Part shown: piece by piece, positions 34,491-44,256 of the stretch
Layout: every line of letters starts with the position of its first letter
Numbering within the stretch: position 1 is the stretch's first letter
Source of the DNA: Prevotellaceae bacterium
GTDB lineage: Bacteria; Bacteroidota; Bacteroidia; Bacteroidales; Paludibacteraceae
NCBI GenBank assembly: GCA_031271465.1
Contig: JAISVR010000001.1
Coordinates: 1-64,000, forward strand
Length of the DNA stretch: 64,000 nt
Direction of reading: 5' to 3'
The notes under the pieces: model-generated
Told to the model about the DNA's origin: nothing
The model's database searches: none
The model's input: only the letters and a program-made list of their open reading frames with translations
Translations under genes and position numbers: made by a program

Positions 34491-34583
34491 CGTCCTTGCG
34501 AGGAACGAAACAATACTTGGAGTTGCACCTTATTGGAGATTGCTTCGTCGTACCTCCTCGCAACAAGCGGGAGCTAATGACGA
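34491..34583. repeat. Palindromic intergenic repeat, family A (copy 4)
   Basis: CGTCCTTGCGAGGAACGAAA ... GATTGCTTCGTCGTACCTCC, with a small insertion near the right end (CAACAAGCGGGAGCTA) before ATGACG. Confidence 0.75.
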
Positions 34584-34651
34584 ACAAGCCTAAAGGAGTT
34601 AATTCCGAAAAATTTTCACCTTCAAAAATATGCAAACTAAAAAAATACCCT

Positions 34652-34659
34652 TATCTTTG
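34652..34659 (+). promoter_or_regulatory. -7 promoter element of metK
   Basis: TATCTTTG, an exact consensus match. Transcription would start just before the riboswitch, giving a leader of about 225 bases. Confidence 0.65.
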
Positions 34660-34676
34660 CCGGCGTAATAAAAATT

Positions 34677-34726
34677 ACTTGTGGAAAAATTTGAACTGCT
34701 TGCAACCACACGAAAAAATGCTAAAT
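34677..34726 (+). promoter_or_regulatory. SAM-II (metA-type) riboswitch
   Basis: The conserved SAM-II elements occur in order and with family spacing: GTGG (34681-34684), ATTTG (34689-34693), CTTGCA (34699-34704), CCAC (34706-34709) pairing with GTGG as P1, an A-rich linker, and GCTAAA (34720-34725) for the pseudoknot. It lies between a good -7 element and metK, the SAM synthetase, which is the expected target of feedback by SAM. Recognised from remembered consensus, not from a covariance search. Confidence 0.82.
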
Positions 34727-34751
34727 ACGGTACTCCTTTCCGTTTTGTTTT
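34722..34751 (+). terminator. Possible attenuator terminator behind the SAM-II aptamer
   Basis: AAATACGG (34723-34730) can pair with CCGTTTT (34740-34746), followed by TGTTTTT. The 5' arm shares bases with the GCTAAA pseudoknot strand, so the two folds exclude each other in part. The stem is short; this is an inference. Confidence 0.35.
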
Positions 34752-34890
34752 TCCATAGCAAGCACAAGAAATTTCCATAATTAAAAAATGAAAAGAATGA
34801 AGAAAATGAAAGAAATTTCATTGACCGCATTTCTATTGTCCTGATTATTTAATTTTTTTAATCTCTTTAATTTTTTAATTTCAAAAAATT

Positions 34891-36144
34891 ATGGCTTATT
34901 TCTTTTCTTCCGAATCGGTATCCGAAGGGCACCCCGACAAGGTAGCCGACCAAATTTCGGACGCAATCCTCGACCAGTTTCTTGCACTCGACCCGCAGTC
35001 GAAAGTCGCCTGCGAAACCCTTGTTACCACCGGGCAAGTAGTGCTGGCAGGCGAAGTAAAATCAGATACCTATGTAGATGTGCAGGCTACTGCCCGCCGC
35101 GTGATTAACCGTATAGGCTATACCAAAAGCGAATATAAATTCGACGGCGATGCTTGCGGGATTTTCTCCGCGTTGCACGAACAGTCGGCAGACATCAATC
35201 AAGGCGTTGAGCGCGCCGACCCCGACGAACAAGGTGCAGGCGACCAGGGCATGATGTTCGGTTACGCCACTGCCGAAACCAAAAACCTGATGCCCCTTGC
35301 GCTCGACCTCTCGCATGCGCTGGTATATGAATTGGCTGCCATTCGCCGTGAAAACCGCGAAATGACCTACCTGCGTCCCGATGCAAAATCGCAGGTTACG
35401 ATTGAGTACGGCGACGATAACCGTCCCTTGCGCATAGATACCATCGTAATATCTACTCAGCACGACGATTTCGATTCGGACGACGAAAAAATGCTGGCTA
35501 AAATTCGCGAAGATGTAAAAAATTTCCTTATTCCCCGCGTAAAAAAACTCGACCCACAATATGCCGCTCTTATCAAAGACGATTACAAGCTGTTTGTAAA
35601 CCCAACGGGTAAATTCGTTATCGGCGGACCGCATGGTGATACCGGCTTAACGGGAAGAAAAATTATTGTCGATACTTACGGCGGCAAAGGTGCACACGGC
35701 GGTGGCGCATTTTCGGGCAAAGACCCTTCGAAAGTCGACCGTTCGGCAGCCTACGCAGCCCGACATATTGCAAAAAATATTGTTGCTTCGGGTTTGGCAA
35801 GCGAAGTGCTTGTACAAGTGGCTTACGCTATCGGCGTGGCAAAACCGATGAATCTTTACATCAACTCTTATGGTACGGCAAAAGCAGCATTGACCGATGG
35901 CGAAATAGCAAAGAAAATCGAAGGAATTTTCGATATGCGCCCCAAAGCGATAGAAGACCGTTTGAAGCTGCGCAACCCTATCTACGAAGAAACTGCTGCC
36001 TACGGGCACATGGGTCGCAAGCCGCAAACGGTGGTCAAAGAATTTAAAAACCCCGACGGCAACATGTTTCGCCGCGAGGTAGAACTCTTTACTTGGGAAA
36101 AAACTGATTTCGTTGATACGATAAAAGCGGAATTTGGATTGTAA
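34891..36144 (+). CDS. metK: S-adenosylmethionine synthetase
   Basis: Enzyme of 417 residues that makes SAM from ATP and methionine. Signatures: [20 protein letters not shown] at residues 7-26, the hexapeptide-type [12 protein letters not shown], the P-loop-like [14 protein letters not shown] and [19 protein letters not shown]. All three internal repeats are present. Its upstream SAM-II riboswitch indicates feedback control by its product. ilvE follows with its own promoter. Confidence 0.97.
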   Translation: MAYFFSSESVSEGHPDKVADQISDAILDQFLALDPQSKVACETLVTTGQVVLAGEVKSDTYVDVQATARRVINRIGYTKSEYKFDGDACGIFSALHEQSADINQGVERADPDEQGAGDQGMMFGYATAETKNLMPLALDLSHALVYELAAIRRENREMTYLRPDAKSQVTIEYGDDNRPLRIDTIVISTQHDDFDSDDEKMLAKIREDVKNFLIPRVKKLDPQYAALIKDDYKLFVNPTGKFVIGGPHGDTGLTGRKIIVDTYGGKGAHGGGAFSGKDPSKVDRSAAYAARHIAKNIVASGLASEVLVQVAYAIGVAKPMNLYINSYGTAKAALTDGEIAKKIEGIFDMRPKAIEDRLKLRNPIYEETAAYGHMGRKPQTVVKEFKNPDGNMFRREVELFTWEKTDFVDTIKAEFGL

Positions 36145-36171
36145 AAATGCCTCAAAATGGCGTTTTTTTAC

Positions 36172-36179
36172 TACCTTTG
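36172..36179 (+). promoter_or_regulatory. -7 promoter element of ilvE
   Basis: TACCTTTG, exact match, 20 bases before the chosen ilvE start. Confidence 0.6.
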
Positions 36180-36199
36180 TGCGAAATTTTTTTGGGCTT

Positions 36200-37219
36200 A
36201 TGAAAGAAATAGATTGGTCAAATTTAGGTTTCGGCTATATGCCGACCGATTTCAACATTCGTTGTCATTACAAAAACGGACAATGGGGCGAATTGGAAAC
36301 CTCCGATTCGGAAATGATACCCATGCACATGGCAGCAAGTTGTTTACATTATTCGCAAGAGGCGTTTGAGGGATTAAAAGCATTTATGGGGAAAGACGGG
36401 AAAATTCGTATTTTCCGTATGGACGAAAACGCAAAACGCATGCAAGCCTCGTGCGACGGTATTTTGATGCCGCGCTTCCCTGTCGAAAAATTCACCGAAG
36501 CCGTAAAAAAAGTAGTTGAGTTAAACAAACACTTTGTTCCGCCTTACGAAAGCGGCGCATCGTTGTATATTCGTCCGCTGATTATCGGAACGAGTCCGCA
36601 AATCGGAGTAGCACCTGCGAAAGAATACTTATTTATCGTACTTGTTATGCCTGTTGGACCTTACTTTAAAGGGGGATTCCAAACTACTCCATTCTGCATT
36701 TTGCGCGAATACGACCGCGCTGCACCGCTTGGTACAGGTATTTACAAAATTGGCGGCAACTATGCTGCAAGTCTTGTTGCCGGCAAGCGGGCGCACGATT
36801 TGGGTTATTCGAACATTTTCTACCTCGACCCGAAAGAAAAAAAGTATATCGACGAATGTGGTGCGGCAAATTTCTTCGGCATTAAAAACAATACTTACAT
36901 TACGCCTAAATCGACCTCGATATTGCCATCGATTACCAATAAAAGTTTGATGCAATTGGCAGAGCATTTGGGCTTGAAGGTAGAACGCCGCGAAGTGCCT
37001 GTAGAAGAACTGGCTACTTTCGAGGAAGCGGGAGCCTGCGGAACGGCGGCTGTTATCAGCCCGATTGAGCGTATCGACGATTTGGACAAGAATATTACTT
37101 ACCGGTTTTCGAAAGACGGCAAACCGGGGGCTGTATGCACCAAATTGTACGAACAACTGCGCGGCATTCAATATGGCGATATTGCCGATCCTTTTGGCTG
37201 GGTAACTATTGTGGAATGA
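36200..37219 (+). CDS. ilvE: Branched-chain amino acid aminotransferase
   Basis: Fold-type IV PLP aminotransferase of 339 residues (start MKEIDWSNLGFGYMPTD). The frame is open further upstream to 36134, but that part would overlap metK and carry the promoter, so 36200 is chosen; 339 residues is also the usual length. The PLP lysine is in GIYKIGGNYAAS, followed by YLDPKEKKYIDECGAANFF and CGTAAVISPIERI. It makes or degrades Leu, Ile and Val. No other ilv/leu gene is nearby. Confidence 0.94.
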   Translation: MKEIDWSNLGFGYMPTDFNIRCHYKNGQWGELETSDSEMIPMHMAASCLHYSQEAFEGLKAFMGKDGKIRIFRMDENAKRMQASCDGILMPRFPVEKFTEAVKKVVELNKHFVPPYESGASLYIRPLIIGTSPQIGVAPAKEYLFIVLVMPVGPYFKGGFQTTPFCILREYDRAAPLGTGIYKIGGNYAASLVAGKRAHDLGYSNIFYLDPKEKKYIDECGAANFFGIKNNTYITPKSTSILPSITNKSLMQLAEHLGLKVERREVPVEELATFEEAGACGTAAVISPIERIDDLDKNITYRFSKDGKPGAVCTKLYEQLRGIQYGDIADPFGWVTIVE

Positions 37220-37289
37220 TAACAATTGAAACACAAGTAACACGGATTTTTGCACCATGCGGGAATCCGTGTTTATATTTTGTAGCAAT

Positions 37290-37775
37290 ATGATTGACCT
37301 TGTACAATTGCCCAAGCTTGCTAAACAGGCGCGACCGGAATCGATTTTATTTTTCAAAAAAAATAAAAAGAAACTCACGGATGCCGACCGGCTTGTGCAT
37401 GAATTGCACGATAAATACAGCTCGGAAACCGATTGTTTGCTTTGTGCCAATTGTTGTCGTACGCTTGGACCTCGAATTACGGATAAAGATGTGTCGGCAA
37501 TGGCAAAATCGCTACGCATGAAACCTTCGGCGTTTTACAACTCGTATTTGCGCACCGACGAAGACGGCGACATGGTGTTTCAATCCTTGCCCTGCCCTTT
37601 TCTGATGTCCGACAATTATTGCATGATTTACGAAAACCGCCCCAAAGCTTGCCGCGAATATCCGCATACCGACCGAAAGAAATTTTACCAAATAGCTAAT
37701 TTATCCATTCAAAATGCGGCTACTTGTTCTGTTGTTTATCAGGTGATTGAAGGATTGAAAGAAAAATTGCACTAA
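37290..37775 (+). CDS. YkgJ-type cysteine-cluster protein
   Basis: Protein of 161 residues from Met at 37290; an in-frame Met at 37257 is possible but adds unconserved residues. It has the zinc/iron-chelating Cys pattern of the YkgJ/UPF0153 family: CLLCANCCRTLGPRITDKDV near residue 48, then PCPFLMSDNYCMIYENRPKACREYP and a last Cys in AATCSVV. Function of the family is not established. It begins about 70 bases after ilvE and ends at a strong terminator. Confidence 0.85.
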   Translation: MIDLVQLPKLAKQARPESILFFKKNKKKLTDADRLVHELHDKYSSETDCLLCANCCRTLGPRITDKDVSAMAKSLRMKPSAFYNSYLRTDEDGDMVFQSLPCPFLMSDNYCMIYENRPKACREYPHTDRKKFYQIANLSIQNAATCSVVYQVIEGLKEKLH

Positions 37776-37784
37776 TAAAAAAAA

Positions 37785-37820
37785 AGCCGAAACACTTAGG
37801 AGCGTTTCGGCTTTCCGTTT
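37785..37820. terminator. Bidirectional terminator
   Basis: AGCCGAAAC (37785-37793) and GTTTCGGCT (37804-37812), with A-run on the left and T-rich tract on the right. It lies between the convergent Cys-cluster and outer-membrane genes. Confidence 0.85.
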
Positions 37821-37834
37821 TTTACCGTAAATTT

Positions 37835-38392
37835 TTAGTTGCCAAGAGTGTAAACAACACCTACATTGATACCGAAAGAAGTCAAAGCGTCTGCACCCAA
37901 TTCTTCTTTTTCGCCAGCCATAATATAGTTGTATTTTACATTGGCATTGATAGCCATGTTGTCGCTAAAATCGTATTGCAAACCAACAACAGGAGCCAAA
38001 CCAAATTTGCCTTTAACCTCTGAATTTTCAAAGGTAGAACTTAAAAAATACATTCCTAAATCCAAACCTGCGTATGGTTTCAAGCCTTCAGTCATGAAGT
38101 AATATTTACCATTCAAAGCAACCGGAGTTACAGTAAACGATTCATCTTCACCAAAACCATTGTCTTTGAACGAAAATTTGTAATAACCAATGCTAAGACC
38201 TGCTCCGATGTTTTCAGTTATAGCATACTCGCCATTAACATTACCACCAAGACCTACTTCAGCCATTTTTTCAAAATCGCCCATCGGAACTTGAAGTCCC
38301 AAATCAATGCCCAATTTAATTTGAGCATTAGCTACCCCGCCTACAAAAAGGCACATTGCTGCAATAGCAATAATTTTAGTCATTTTTTTCAT
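37835..38392 (-). CDS. Outer membrane beta-barrel protein (OmpA/OmpW-like small barrel)
   Basis: Protein of 185 residues with a clear signal peptide, MKKMTKIIAIAAMCLFVGG, cut after VANAQ. The mature part alternates short amphipathic strands with Gly- and Asp-rich turns (YAITENIGAGLSIGYYKF, GLKPYAGLDLGMYF, MAINANVKYNYIM), consistent with eight strands. It ends in a short aliphatic strand, VGVVYTLGN. It is a structural or porin-like envelope protein of unknown ligand. It is a monocistronic unit upstream of a bidirectional terminator. Confidence 0.82.
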   Translation of the reverse strand: MKKMTKIIAIAAMCLFVGGVANAQIKLGIDLGLQVPMGDFEKMAEVGLGGNVNGEYAITENIGAGLSIGYYKFSFKDNGFGEDESFTVTPVALNGKYYFMTEGLKPYAGLDLGMYFLSSTFENSEVKGKFGLAPVVGLQYDFSDNMAINANVKYNYIMAGEKEELGADALTSFGINVGVVYTLGN

Positions 38393-38535
38393 AAGATATA
38401 ATTATTTTTTTTTGCCTACTCTGTTTATGGTTTTTCGGCTTTCACCAGTTTGCCGGCAAAGGAAATATAAAATTTATTTGTTAGCAAGCCTTTTCATACA
38501 AACTGTAATTTTTTAACAAGTATTATCATAAAAAA

Positions 38536-38568
38536 AGTCCGAGGTGAAAACCCTCGGACTCTTTTATT
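38536..38568. terminator. Terminator downstream of the PorT-like barrel gene
   Basis: AGTCCGAGG (38536-38544) pairs with CCTCGGACT (38552-38560), with T-rich tail on + and A-run (T on the minus strand) on the left. It would end the minus-strand operon. Confidence 0.8.
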
Positions 38569-39229
38569 TCTTTAAAGCTCCTATTGTAAAGGTGGTGGTG
38601 AAGCGTAGATTGTGTTGTTTCAACAGGCTTGGACTGGCGTTGTACGAACTGTTTGTGAACGGCAAATCGTAGCCGAGCCAAAACTGGAAATGTTGATATT
38701 CGACCCCTACCGACAAACCATAGGCGAAATCGAAACTGCGCATTGAGCCGCCCTGCGAAAACGGATGGTCGTTCTTGTTATCGGGCGCAGTGTACATATA
38801 GGGATGCTCGTCGGTTTCGCCCCACATGCCTAAACTCAAACGGGGACCGGTGGCAATAAGCAAATTCAATTGTTTCGAGATTGGCTGTATAAAATTTAAG
38901 TTTACAGGCACATAGGCATAATACAAGATGCGTGTGGCGGTAGTATTTTCGCGATACCAACTGATATCGTAACGATTGGCACGCATCTCAAAAAGCGCAG
39001 CTACCGACATGCTGAACTGCGGCGAAAGTGTAGGCATGGCAAACTCGATTTTTGGTCCGAGGTGAAAACCGTTGAGCACATTTGTATTGCCCGCATTGCC
39101 GTAGTGCGATTGCTTCAAAGCCGTGAGCGTGTAACCTCCTTCCACCGCATAGCGTTGGGCATACACTGTAGTGTTTATCCCGACGAAAGCGATTAAAATG
39201 GCGATTATTTTTAAGTTTGTAAAGTTCAT
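38564..39229 (-). CDS. Outer membrane beta-barrel protein (PorT/porin-like)
   Basis: Start at 39229 is preferred over the upstream Met at 39295, because it gives a normal signal peptide (MNFTNLKIIAILIAFVGINT, cut after VYAQ) and the upstream start would overlap the preceding gene's stop. The mature protein (about 195 residues) shows regular beta-strands: RYAVEGGYTLTAL, FHLGPKIEFAMP, FSMSVAALFEMRA, VPVNLNFIQPI, FAYGLSVGVEYQHFQFWLGYDL. It ends TTTFTIGALKK. It is the last gene of the lipid-biosynthesis operon or a separate unit behind it. Ligand unknown. Confidence 0.8.
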   Translation of the reverse strand: MNFTNLKIIAILIAFVGINTTVYAQRYAVEGGYTLTALKQSHYGNAGNTNVLNGFHLGPKIEFAMPTLSPQFSMSVAALFEMRANRYDISWYRENTTATRILYYAYVPVNLNFIQPISKQLNLLIATGPRLSLGMWGETDEHPYMYTAPDNKNDHPFSQGGSMRSFDFAYGLSVGVEYQHFQFWLGYDLPFTNSSYNASPSLLKQHNLRFTTTFTIGALKK

Positions 39230-39291
39230 AAAGGTTAAAAGTTTTTTAAAGTGAATTTTATTTCCAACTTCCCAAATTTTCCTGTTTTTAA

Positions 39292-39909
39292 TCAAAAATC
39301 AATCAATTCAATATCAAAAATCAAAGCTGTGTAAGGATCAACCGAACCGTCGTTGCCCTCCGAACCATAGGCATATTGATAAGGCACCCAAATGCGCCAT
39401 TTGGCTCCTTTACGCATATTACGCAATGCTTCCTGAAAACCGGGAACGAGATTGCGATAATCGAGTTGCGCCCGGGTGCCTTTATCGAGCACCTGCCCGT
39501 TAATAAAACAGGCGCGATAATTTATCCACACATAACCTACTGAAACAGCATTAAGAAATTCGCCATATTCATTATCCCAATATTCGGCATAGTAAATACC
39601 CGATTTTCCGGGCAGTTTGCGTATTTCAACACCCGATTTCCAAAGCGTGTCGCGCTCGGCAATGGTATATACGGTATCACGAACAACAGTATCACGCAAC
39701 CCATCTTGGGTTTTTACCGTTTTTATGGTAATATCCATTTTCAGCGTATCTATGGTCGTATTATATAAGTCGACCGTGCCTTTTTTAGCGATTTCGGCAA
39801 GGAAATCTTCTCCTGCGTTTTTTGTGTCGTAGTATTCTTCTTCACAAGCAATGAGAATCAACGATGAAATCGCTAAAATCAACATTTTTATCAAGGTTTT
39901 ATTTTTCAT
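39292..39909 (-). CDS. FKBP-type peptidyl-prolyl isomerase lipoprotein
   Basis: Lipoprotein of 205 residues. The signal peptide carries the lipobox LILIAC with Cys at about residue 21. The C-terminal domain has FKBP features: VSVGYVWINYRA...INGQVLDKG, VPGFQEALRNMRKGAKWRIWVPYQYAYGSEG and ALIFDIELIDF. It resembles the gliding-motility type GldI-like FKBPs of Bacteroidota and should act on periplasmic or surface protein folding. It overlaps pssA by 4 bases (ATGA). Confidence 0.88.
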   Translation of the reverse strand: MKNKTLIKMLILAISSLILIACEEEYYDTKNAGEDFLAEIAKKGTVDLYNTTIDTLKMDITIKTVKTQDGLRDTVVRDTVYTIAERDTLWKSGVEIRKLPGKSGIYYAEYWDNEYGEFLNAVSVGYVWINYRACFINGQVLDKGTRAQLDYRNLVPGFQEALRNMRKGAKWRIWVPYQYAYGSEGNDGSVDPYTALIFDIELIDF

Positions 39910-40676
39910 ATTTCTAATTTTTCTTTTTTATTGAAAAACAAATTATTACATATCGACATTACAATAAAAAGTAATATAATAAGCGGAAATGCCTTCGTTT
40001 GAAACCACACAAGCAACACGAGGCTGACTGCAAGAAACACATAACGCAATTCGTTTCCTTTCCTTTTCGAGTGCTTAAATTTAAGCGAAAACATCGGGAT
40101 TTCGGAAATCATCAAATAACAGAAAATGCCGACGAGAGCCGAAATTAGTAGTAAGAATTGCAGGGATGAAAATGTCATTTCTCCGATTTGATAGCTTATG
40201 TATAGTTCTTTATCGTCTAAAACAAGACTTGTTTGTATATTACAAATCAAAAACGCCCAAAAAATAGCGTTTGCAGGCACAGGAAGCCCGATAAACGAAC
40301 TTGTTTGCCGCTCGTCGATATTGAATTTTGCCAAGCGGAGGGCAGAGAAAACTGTGAGCAAAAAAGCAACAAAAGCCATGTTCATATTGCATTGTCCGAG
40401 CAAATAAAAAAGCATTATTGCCGGAGCAAGTCCGAAGCTGACCATATCTGCCAGCGAATCCAGTTCTTTGCCCATCAGCGAATAGGCTTTAAGCAATCGA
40501 GCCGCAAAGCCATCGAAGAAATCGAAAATAGCTGCTAATATGATACAGATTGCTGCTGTTTGAAAATCTCCCAAAAAGCCATATACACAAGCCACACAAC
40601 CCGCCGCAAGATTGAGGCAGGTAATGAAATTCGGAATGCTGTTTTTTATCGTTTTCATCGAGAGGAAATCATTCAT
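39906..40676 (-). CDS. pssA: CDP-diacylglycerol--serine O-phosphatidyltransferase
   Basis: CDP-alcohol phosphatidyltransferase of 256 residues with the full motif DGFAARLLKAYSLMGKELDS...D (D-G-x2-A-R-x8-G-x3-D-x3-D). About six to seven membrane segments follow. It makes phosphatidylserine, which the next upstream gene, psd, decarboxylates to phosphatidylethanolamine. It overlaps psd by 8 bases. An alternative start at the second Met (about 40658) would begin MKTIKNSIPNFIT, the usual family N-terminus. Confidence 0.94.
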   Translation of the reverse strand: MNDFLSMKTIKNSIPNFITCLNLAAGCVACVYGFLGDFQTAAICIILAAIFDFFDGFAARLLKAYSLMGKELDSLADMVSFGLAPAIMLFYLLGQCNMNMAFVAFLLTVFSALRLAKFNIDERQTSSFIGLPVPANAIFWAFLICNIQTSLVLDDKELYISYQIGEMTFSSLQFLLLISALVGIFCYLMISEIPMFSLKFKHSKRKGNELRYVFLAVSLVLLVWFQTKAFPLIILLFIVMSICNNLFFNKKEKLEI

Positions 40677-41340
40677 TCAGTCGCGCAATTACGGTTTCGT
40701 TACCAACGGTTTTTTCACCGATTTGCACATATATTTCGCTGTCCAGCGGCAGGAATAAATCTACCCGCGAACCAAATTTGATAAAGCCTAAGTGCTCATT
40801 AATATCGCAATGCTTGCCGGCATGAGCATAGGTAACAATACGCCGGGCAAGCGCACCCGCAATCTGGCGCATCAGAATTTCGGTTTTGCTTTCACTTTCA
40901 ATCACCACGGTTGCCCGTTCGTTTTCGGTACTTGATTTAGGCAGGTAGGCTGCCATATGTCGTCCGCTGTGGTGTTTCACAAACTTTACAATGCCATTAA
41001 TCGGATACCAATTGGCATGTACGCTAAATACCGACATGAAAATGGAAACCTGTATTCGGCGATCGTGAAAATATTCGTTTTCATCGGTGGGTTCTATCAC
41101 TACAATGGTGCCGTCTGCCGGCGCGATAATTAGGCTGGGGTCGTCTATTTCCACCTCGCGTGCAGGATTGCGAAAAAAGAACAGGAAAAACGAAAATGCC
41201 AACACCGATAGACAAATATTGATTACCACCGCCGGACTGGAAAAATGATAATAAATAATGCCATTGATTACACAAAGGAAGAGTAATAACAAACTGAGAA
41301 TACTTCGCCCTTCTTTGTGGATTTTTATTCGCTTTTTCAT
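40669..41340 (-). CDS. psd: Phosphatidylserine decarboxylase (short, pyruvoyl type)
   Basis: Protein of 223 residues, the short archaeal-type/Bacteroidota form. Self-cleavage is expected at FGS in GFIKFGSRVDLFL, giving a pyruvoyl group at S191 and an alpha chain of 33 residues. SVFSVHANWYPI and KHHSGRHMAAYLPKSSTENE are the other conserved blocks. Two membrane segments are at the N-terminus. It makes phosphatidylethanolamine, paired with pssA. Confidence 0.94.
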   Translation of the reverse strand: MKKRIKIHKEGRSILSLLLLFLCVINGIIYYHFSSPAVVINICLSVLAFSFFLFFFRNPAREVEIDDPSLIIAPADGTIVVIEPTDENEYFHDRRIQVSIFMSVFSVHANWYPINGIVKFVKHHSGRHMAAYLPKSSTENERATVVIESESKTEILMRQIAGALARRIVTYAHAGKHCDINEHLGFIKFGSRVDLFLPLDSEIYVQIGEKTVGNETVIARLNE

Positions 41341-41351
41341 AGAGATAAAAA

Positions 41352-42206
41352 TTAAAAAATATGAACAACAAACAGATATAAAGCAATCGCCGTGGAGGCA
41401 AACAATACGCTGTCGAAACGGTCGAGTATTCCTCCATGTCCGGGCAACATCTTTCCCGAATCTTTTACACCGATTGTGCGTTTAAACAGCGATTCGCTTA
41501 AATCACCAAGAGTGGCAAAAATAACAATTATTGTTGCAAAACCAAACCATTCGGGCAGAGAAAGTGCAGAACCTCCTTTGCTGTATTCGTTTTCGAAGTA
41601 GAAAAATAAACAGGCTGCCAGCAAAGCAAAAAGGAATCCGCCAACAGCCCCTTCCCACGATTTTTTGGGCGAGATACGCTCAAACAGCCGGTGTTTGCCC
41701 CAAAGCATTCCTGTACAATAGGCACCTGTATCGTATACCCAAACAATAACGAAAAATGCTAATAAGAATGTTCCGTCATAGTAATTGGCGCGCATTTCTC
41801 CTTGTTCAAATGCAATAAAATTAAGCATGGCAAAAGGCAAGGCAATAAATAGTTGTCCCAATGCAAAAAATGCCCAGTTGAGTATTGGATCTTCTTTTTT
41901 TCGGAATAATTCGAAGATGAAAACACTGATTACAAACAACAAATAAATACCTAAACCATAAATAGCAAAAGGAAAAACTGCCGTAAGATAAAGGCACAAA
42001 AACAACAGTACTGCACCTATAGCAGGGAAATTCCAATGAATATCTACTTCATATTTTGTTTTTACCAATTTATGAAATTCGAGCACACCCAGCACCGAAA
42101 TCAATGTAAAAAATACGGCAAAACTGTATTCGTTCCACAAAATGCAGCCCAGCACCACAGCTACAAACAAAATACCCGTAAAGCATCGTTGAACGAGATT
42201 ATTCAT
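41352..42206 (-). CDS. cdsA: Phosphatidate cytidylyltransferase
   Basis: Integral membrane enzyme of 284 residues that makes CDP-diacylglycerol. The C-terminal CDS signature is intact: SLFKRTIGVKDSGKMLPGHG (S-x-x-K-R-x4-K-D-x-G), followed by GILDRFDS. Six to eight hydrophobic segments precede it. It overlaps ftsH by 8 bases and feeds pssA in the same operon. Confidence 0.95.
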   Translation of the reverse strand: MNNLVQRCFTGILFVAVVLGCILWNEYSFAVFFTLISVLGVLEFHKLVKTKYEVDIHWNFPAIGAVLLFLCLYLTAVFPFAIYGLGIYLLFVISVFIFELFRKKEDPILNWAFFALGQLFIALPFAMLNFIAFEQGEMRANYYDGTFLLAFFVIVWVYDTGAYCTGMLWGKHRLFERISPKKSWEGAVGGFLFALLAACLFFYFENEYSKGGSALSLPEWFGFATIIVIFATLGDLSESLFKRTIGVKDSGKMLPGHGGILDRFDSVLFASTAIALYLFVVHIF

Positions 42207-44229
42207 GGTTAGTTCCTATTTCTGTCGATTTATTTTCTGCGTTTTGCTTATCGTCGGCTTCCGGTTCATCGTGTTTTTCGGGGGCATGATGGGCGACACT
42301 CTCGTCACTGTCGTGCAACAATTCATCGGCGCGCGAAACCCATTGCCGTTTGCCGAAAATTCGTTCCAAATCGTCGGTAAAAATCACTTCTTTTTCTATC
42401 AACAATTCGGCAAGTTTGTTGTGCTGCTGTTTATGTGTGGTAAGCAATTCTTTAGCCCGTTTATATTGCTCGGCAACAATGCGTTTTGTTTCTTCGTCGA
42501 TAAGCTGGGCAGTACGCTCGCTGTAAGGCTTGGTAAACGAATAGTCGCTCATGCCCGACGAATCGTAGTAACTCAGGTTTGGAATATCGTCGCCCATACC
42601 ATAAAGAGCTACCATGGCATAAGCGCGTTTGGTTACGCGTTCCAAATCACTGAGTGCGCCTGTAGAAGGCATTCCGAAAAATATTTCTTCGGCAGCGCGA
42701 CCACCGAGAGTGGCGCACATTTCGTCCAGCAAATGTTCTTTGGTTGTTATCGCGCGTTCTTCGGGCAAATACCAAGCTGCTCCGAGAGCTTCACCGCGCG
42801 GAACAATAGTAACTTTTACCAGTGGCGCGGCGTGTTCTATCAGCCAGCTGATAGTGGCATGTCCTGCTTCGTGATAAGCAATTGACCTTTTTTCGGAAGC
42901 GGTCATTATTTTAGTACGCTTTTCAAGCCCGCCCACAATACGGTCGACTGCATCGAGAAAATCTTGTTTTTCTACGCAGCTTTTATCTCGTCGGGCAGCA
43001 ATCAGCGCCGACTCATTGCATACATTGGCAATATCGGCTCCCGAAAACCCGGGAGTTTGTTTTGCCAAAAAGTCTATATCCAAGTCATTCCCTATTTTAA
43101 TTGGTCGGAGATGCACATGGAAAATCTCTTTGCGCTCTTGTAAATCGGGCAAGCCAACATGAATTTGTCGGTCGAAACGCCCTGCGCGCAACAGCGCTTT
43201 GTCGAGAATATCGGCACGGTTGGTTGCGGCGAGAATAATAACCCCGCTGTTGGTGCCAAAGCCGTCCATTTCGGTGAGCAACTGGTTGAGGGTATTTTCG
43301 CGTTCGTCGTTTACGCCCATACCACCTGCACCTCGTGAACGGGCGCGACCTACGGCGTCAATTTCGTCGATAAAAATAATACAGGGCGATTTGTCTTTCG
43401 CCTGCCGGAAAAGGTCGCGCACGCGGGAAGCTCCCACGCCGACAAACATTTCCACAAAATCGGAACCCGACATGGAGAAGAACGGCACATCGGCTTCGCC
43501 TGCTACTGCTTTGGCAAGCAGGGTTTTCCCCGTTCCGGGAGGACCAACGAGCAATGCACCTTTGGGAATTTTTCCTCCCAGTTCGGTATATTTTTGCGGG
43601 CTTTTGAGGAAGGATACTATTTCCTGAATTTCTTGTTTTGCCTCACCCAGTCCTGCTACATCTTTGAAAGTAATTTTGGCGGTGTTATTTTTATCGAAAA
43701 GCTGTGCTTTTGCTTTACCTACGCTGAAAACACTTGCTCCGCCGCCACCGCCACTCATACGGCGCATAAGAAATATCCACAACCCGACGAAAAGTAAAAT
43801 AGGTCCGAAAGTAAAGAACAGGGTTTCAAAAAAACCGCCTTCCTGCGTGTATTTTACTTCGCCGTTAAAATTGCTTTCTTTGAGCATTTTAGCTGTTTCA
43901 TCAACAGAAGGGATACTTGTTTCTACAACGGCTTTTTGCAAATCGGCATGTTCTTTTTCAACAAAAACCTGTGCAATTGCTTCTTTTTTCAATTCGCCGC
44001 GTGCCTGCCGGCTGTTTGTAACAATGTCTATCTTGCTGAGCGATTTCCCTTCTGCCAGCTTCTCAAATTGCGAATACGGAATTTCTTTCGTGGTAACATC
44101 GTTGCCGCGAAGCGAGTATATAATCAATCCAACAAAAATGAGAAAAAACAGCCAATTTAAATTGGGTTTGAAAGAGCCTCCACCCAAAAAGGAAGGTGTT
44201 TTTTTAATGGATTTTGTGCCGGACGCCAT
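42199..44229 (-). CDS. ftsH: ATP-dependent zinc metalloprotease FtsH
   Basis: Membrane-anchored AAA protease of 676 residues. Two TM segments (about 26-40 and 137-156) flank a periplasmic domain. Walker A is GPPGTGKT at 229-236, Walker B IIFIDE at 284-289, the second region of homology [18 protein letters not shown], and the zinc site H453-EAGH. The C-terminus is acidic and charged. It degrades misfolded membrane proteins and short-lived regulators. Its link with rsfS and lipid genes is the conserved Bacteroidota order. Confidence 0.97.
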   Translation of the reverse strand: MASGTKSIKKTPSFLGGGSFKPNLNWLFFLIFVGLIIYSLRGNDVTTKEIPYSQFEKLAEGKSLSKIDIVTNSRQARGELKKEAIAQVFVEKEHADLQKAVVETSIPSVDETAKMLKESNFNGEVKYTQEGGFFETLFFTFGPILLFVGLWIFLMRRMSGGGGGASVFSVGKAKAQLFDKNNTAKITFKDVAGLGEAKQEIQEIVSFLKSPQKYTELGGKIPKGALLVGPPGTGKTLLAKAVAGEADVPFFSMSGSDFVEMFVGVGASRVRDLFRQAKDKSPCIIFIDEIDAVGRARSRGAGGMGVNDERENTLNQLLTEMDGFGTNSGVIILAATNRADILDKALLRAGRFDRQIHVGLPDLQERKEIFHVHLRPIKIGNDLDIDFLAKQTPGFSGADIANVCNESALIAARRDKSCVEKQDFLDAVDRIVGGLEKRTKIMTASEKRSIAYHEAGHATISWLIEHAAPLVKVTIVPRGEALGAAWYLPEERAITTKEHLLDEMCATLGGRAAEEIFFGMPSTGALSDLERVTKRAYAMVALYGMGDDIPNLSYYDSSGMSDYSFTKPYSERTAQLIDEETKRIVAEQYKRAKELLTTHKQQHNKLAELLIEKEVIFTDDLERIFGKRQWVSRADELLHDSDESVAHHAPEKHDEPEADDKQNAENKSTEIGTNHE

Positions 44230-44256
44230 AGTATTTTTCTCCTTATTTTTTTTCAG

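Larger units (their letters stand above)
34250..34890. other. Long metK upstream region: repeats, promoter and riboswitch leader
   Basis: In order: family C copy 4 (34265-34470), family A copy 4 (34491-34583), promoter -7 at 34652-34659, SAM-II riboswitch (34677-34726), possible terminator (34722-34751), then A/T-rich leader to metK. Confidence 0.7.

Noticed and set aside
34496..34780. 94-codon plus-strand frame before metK
   Set aside because: It runs through the family A repeat, the promoter and the SAM-II riboswitch, and its peptide is non-conserved.
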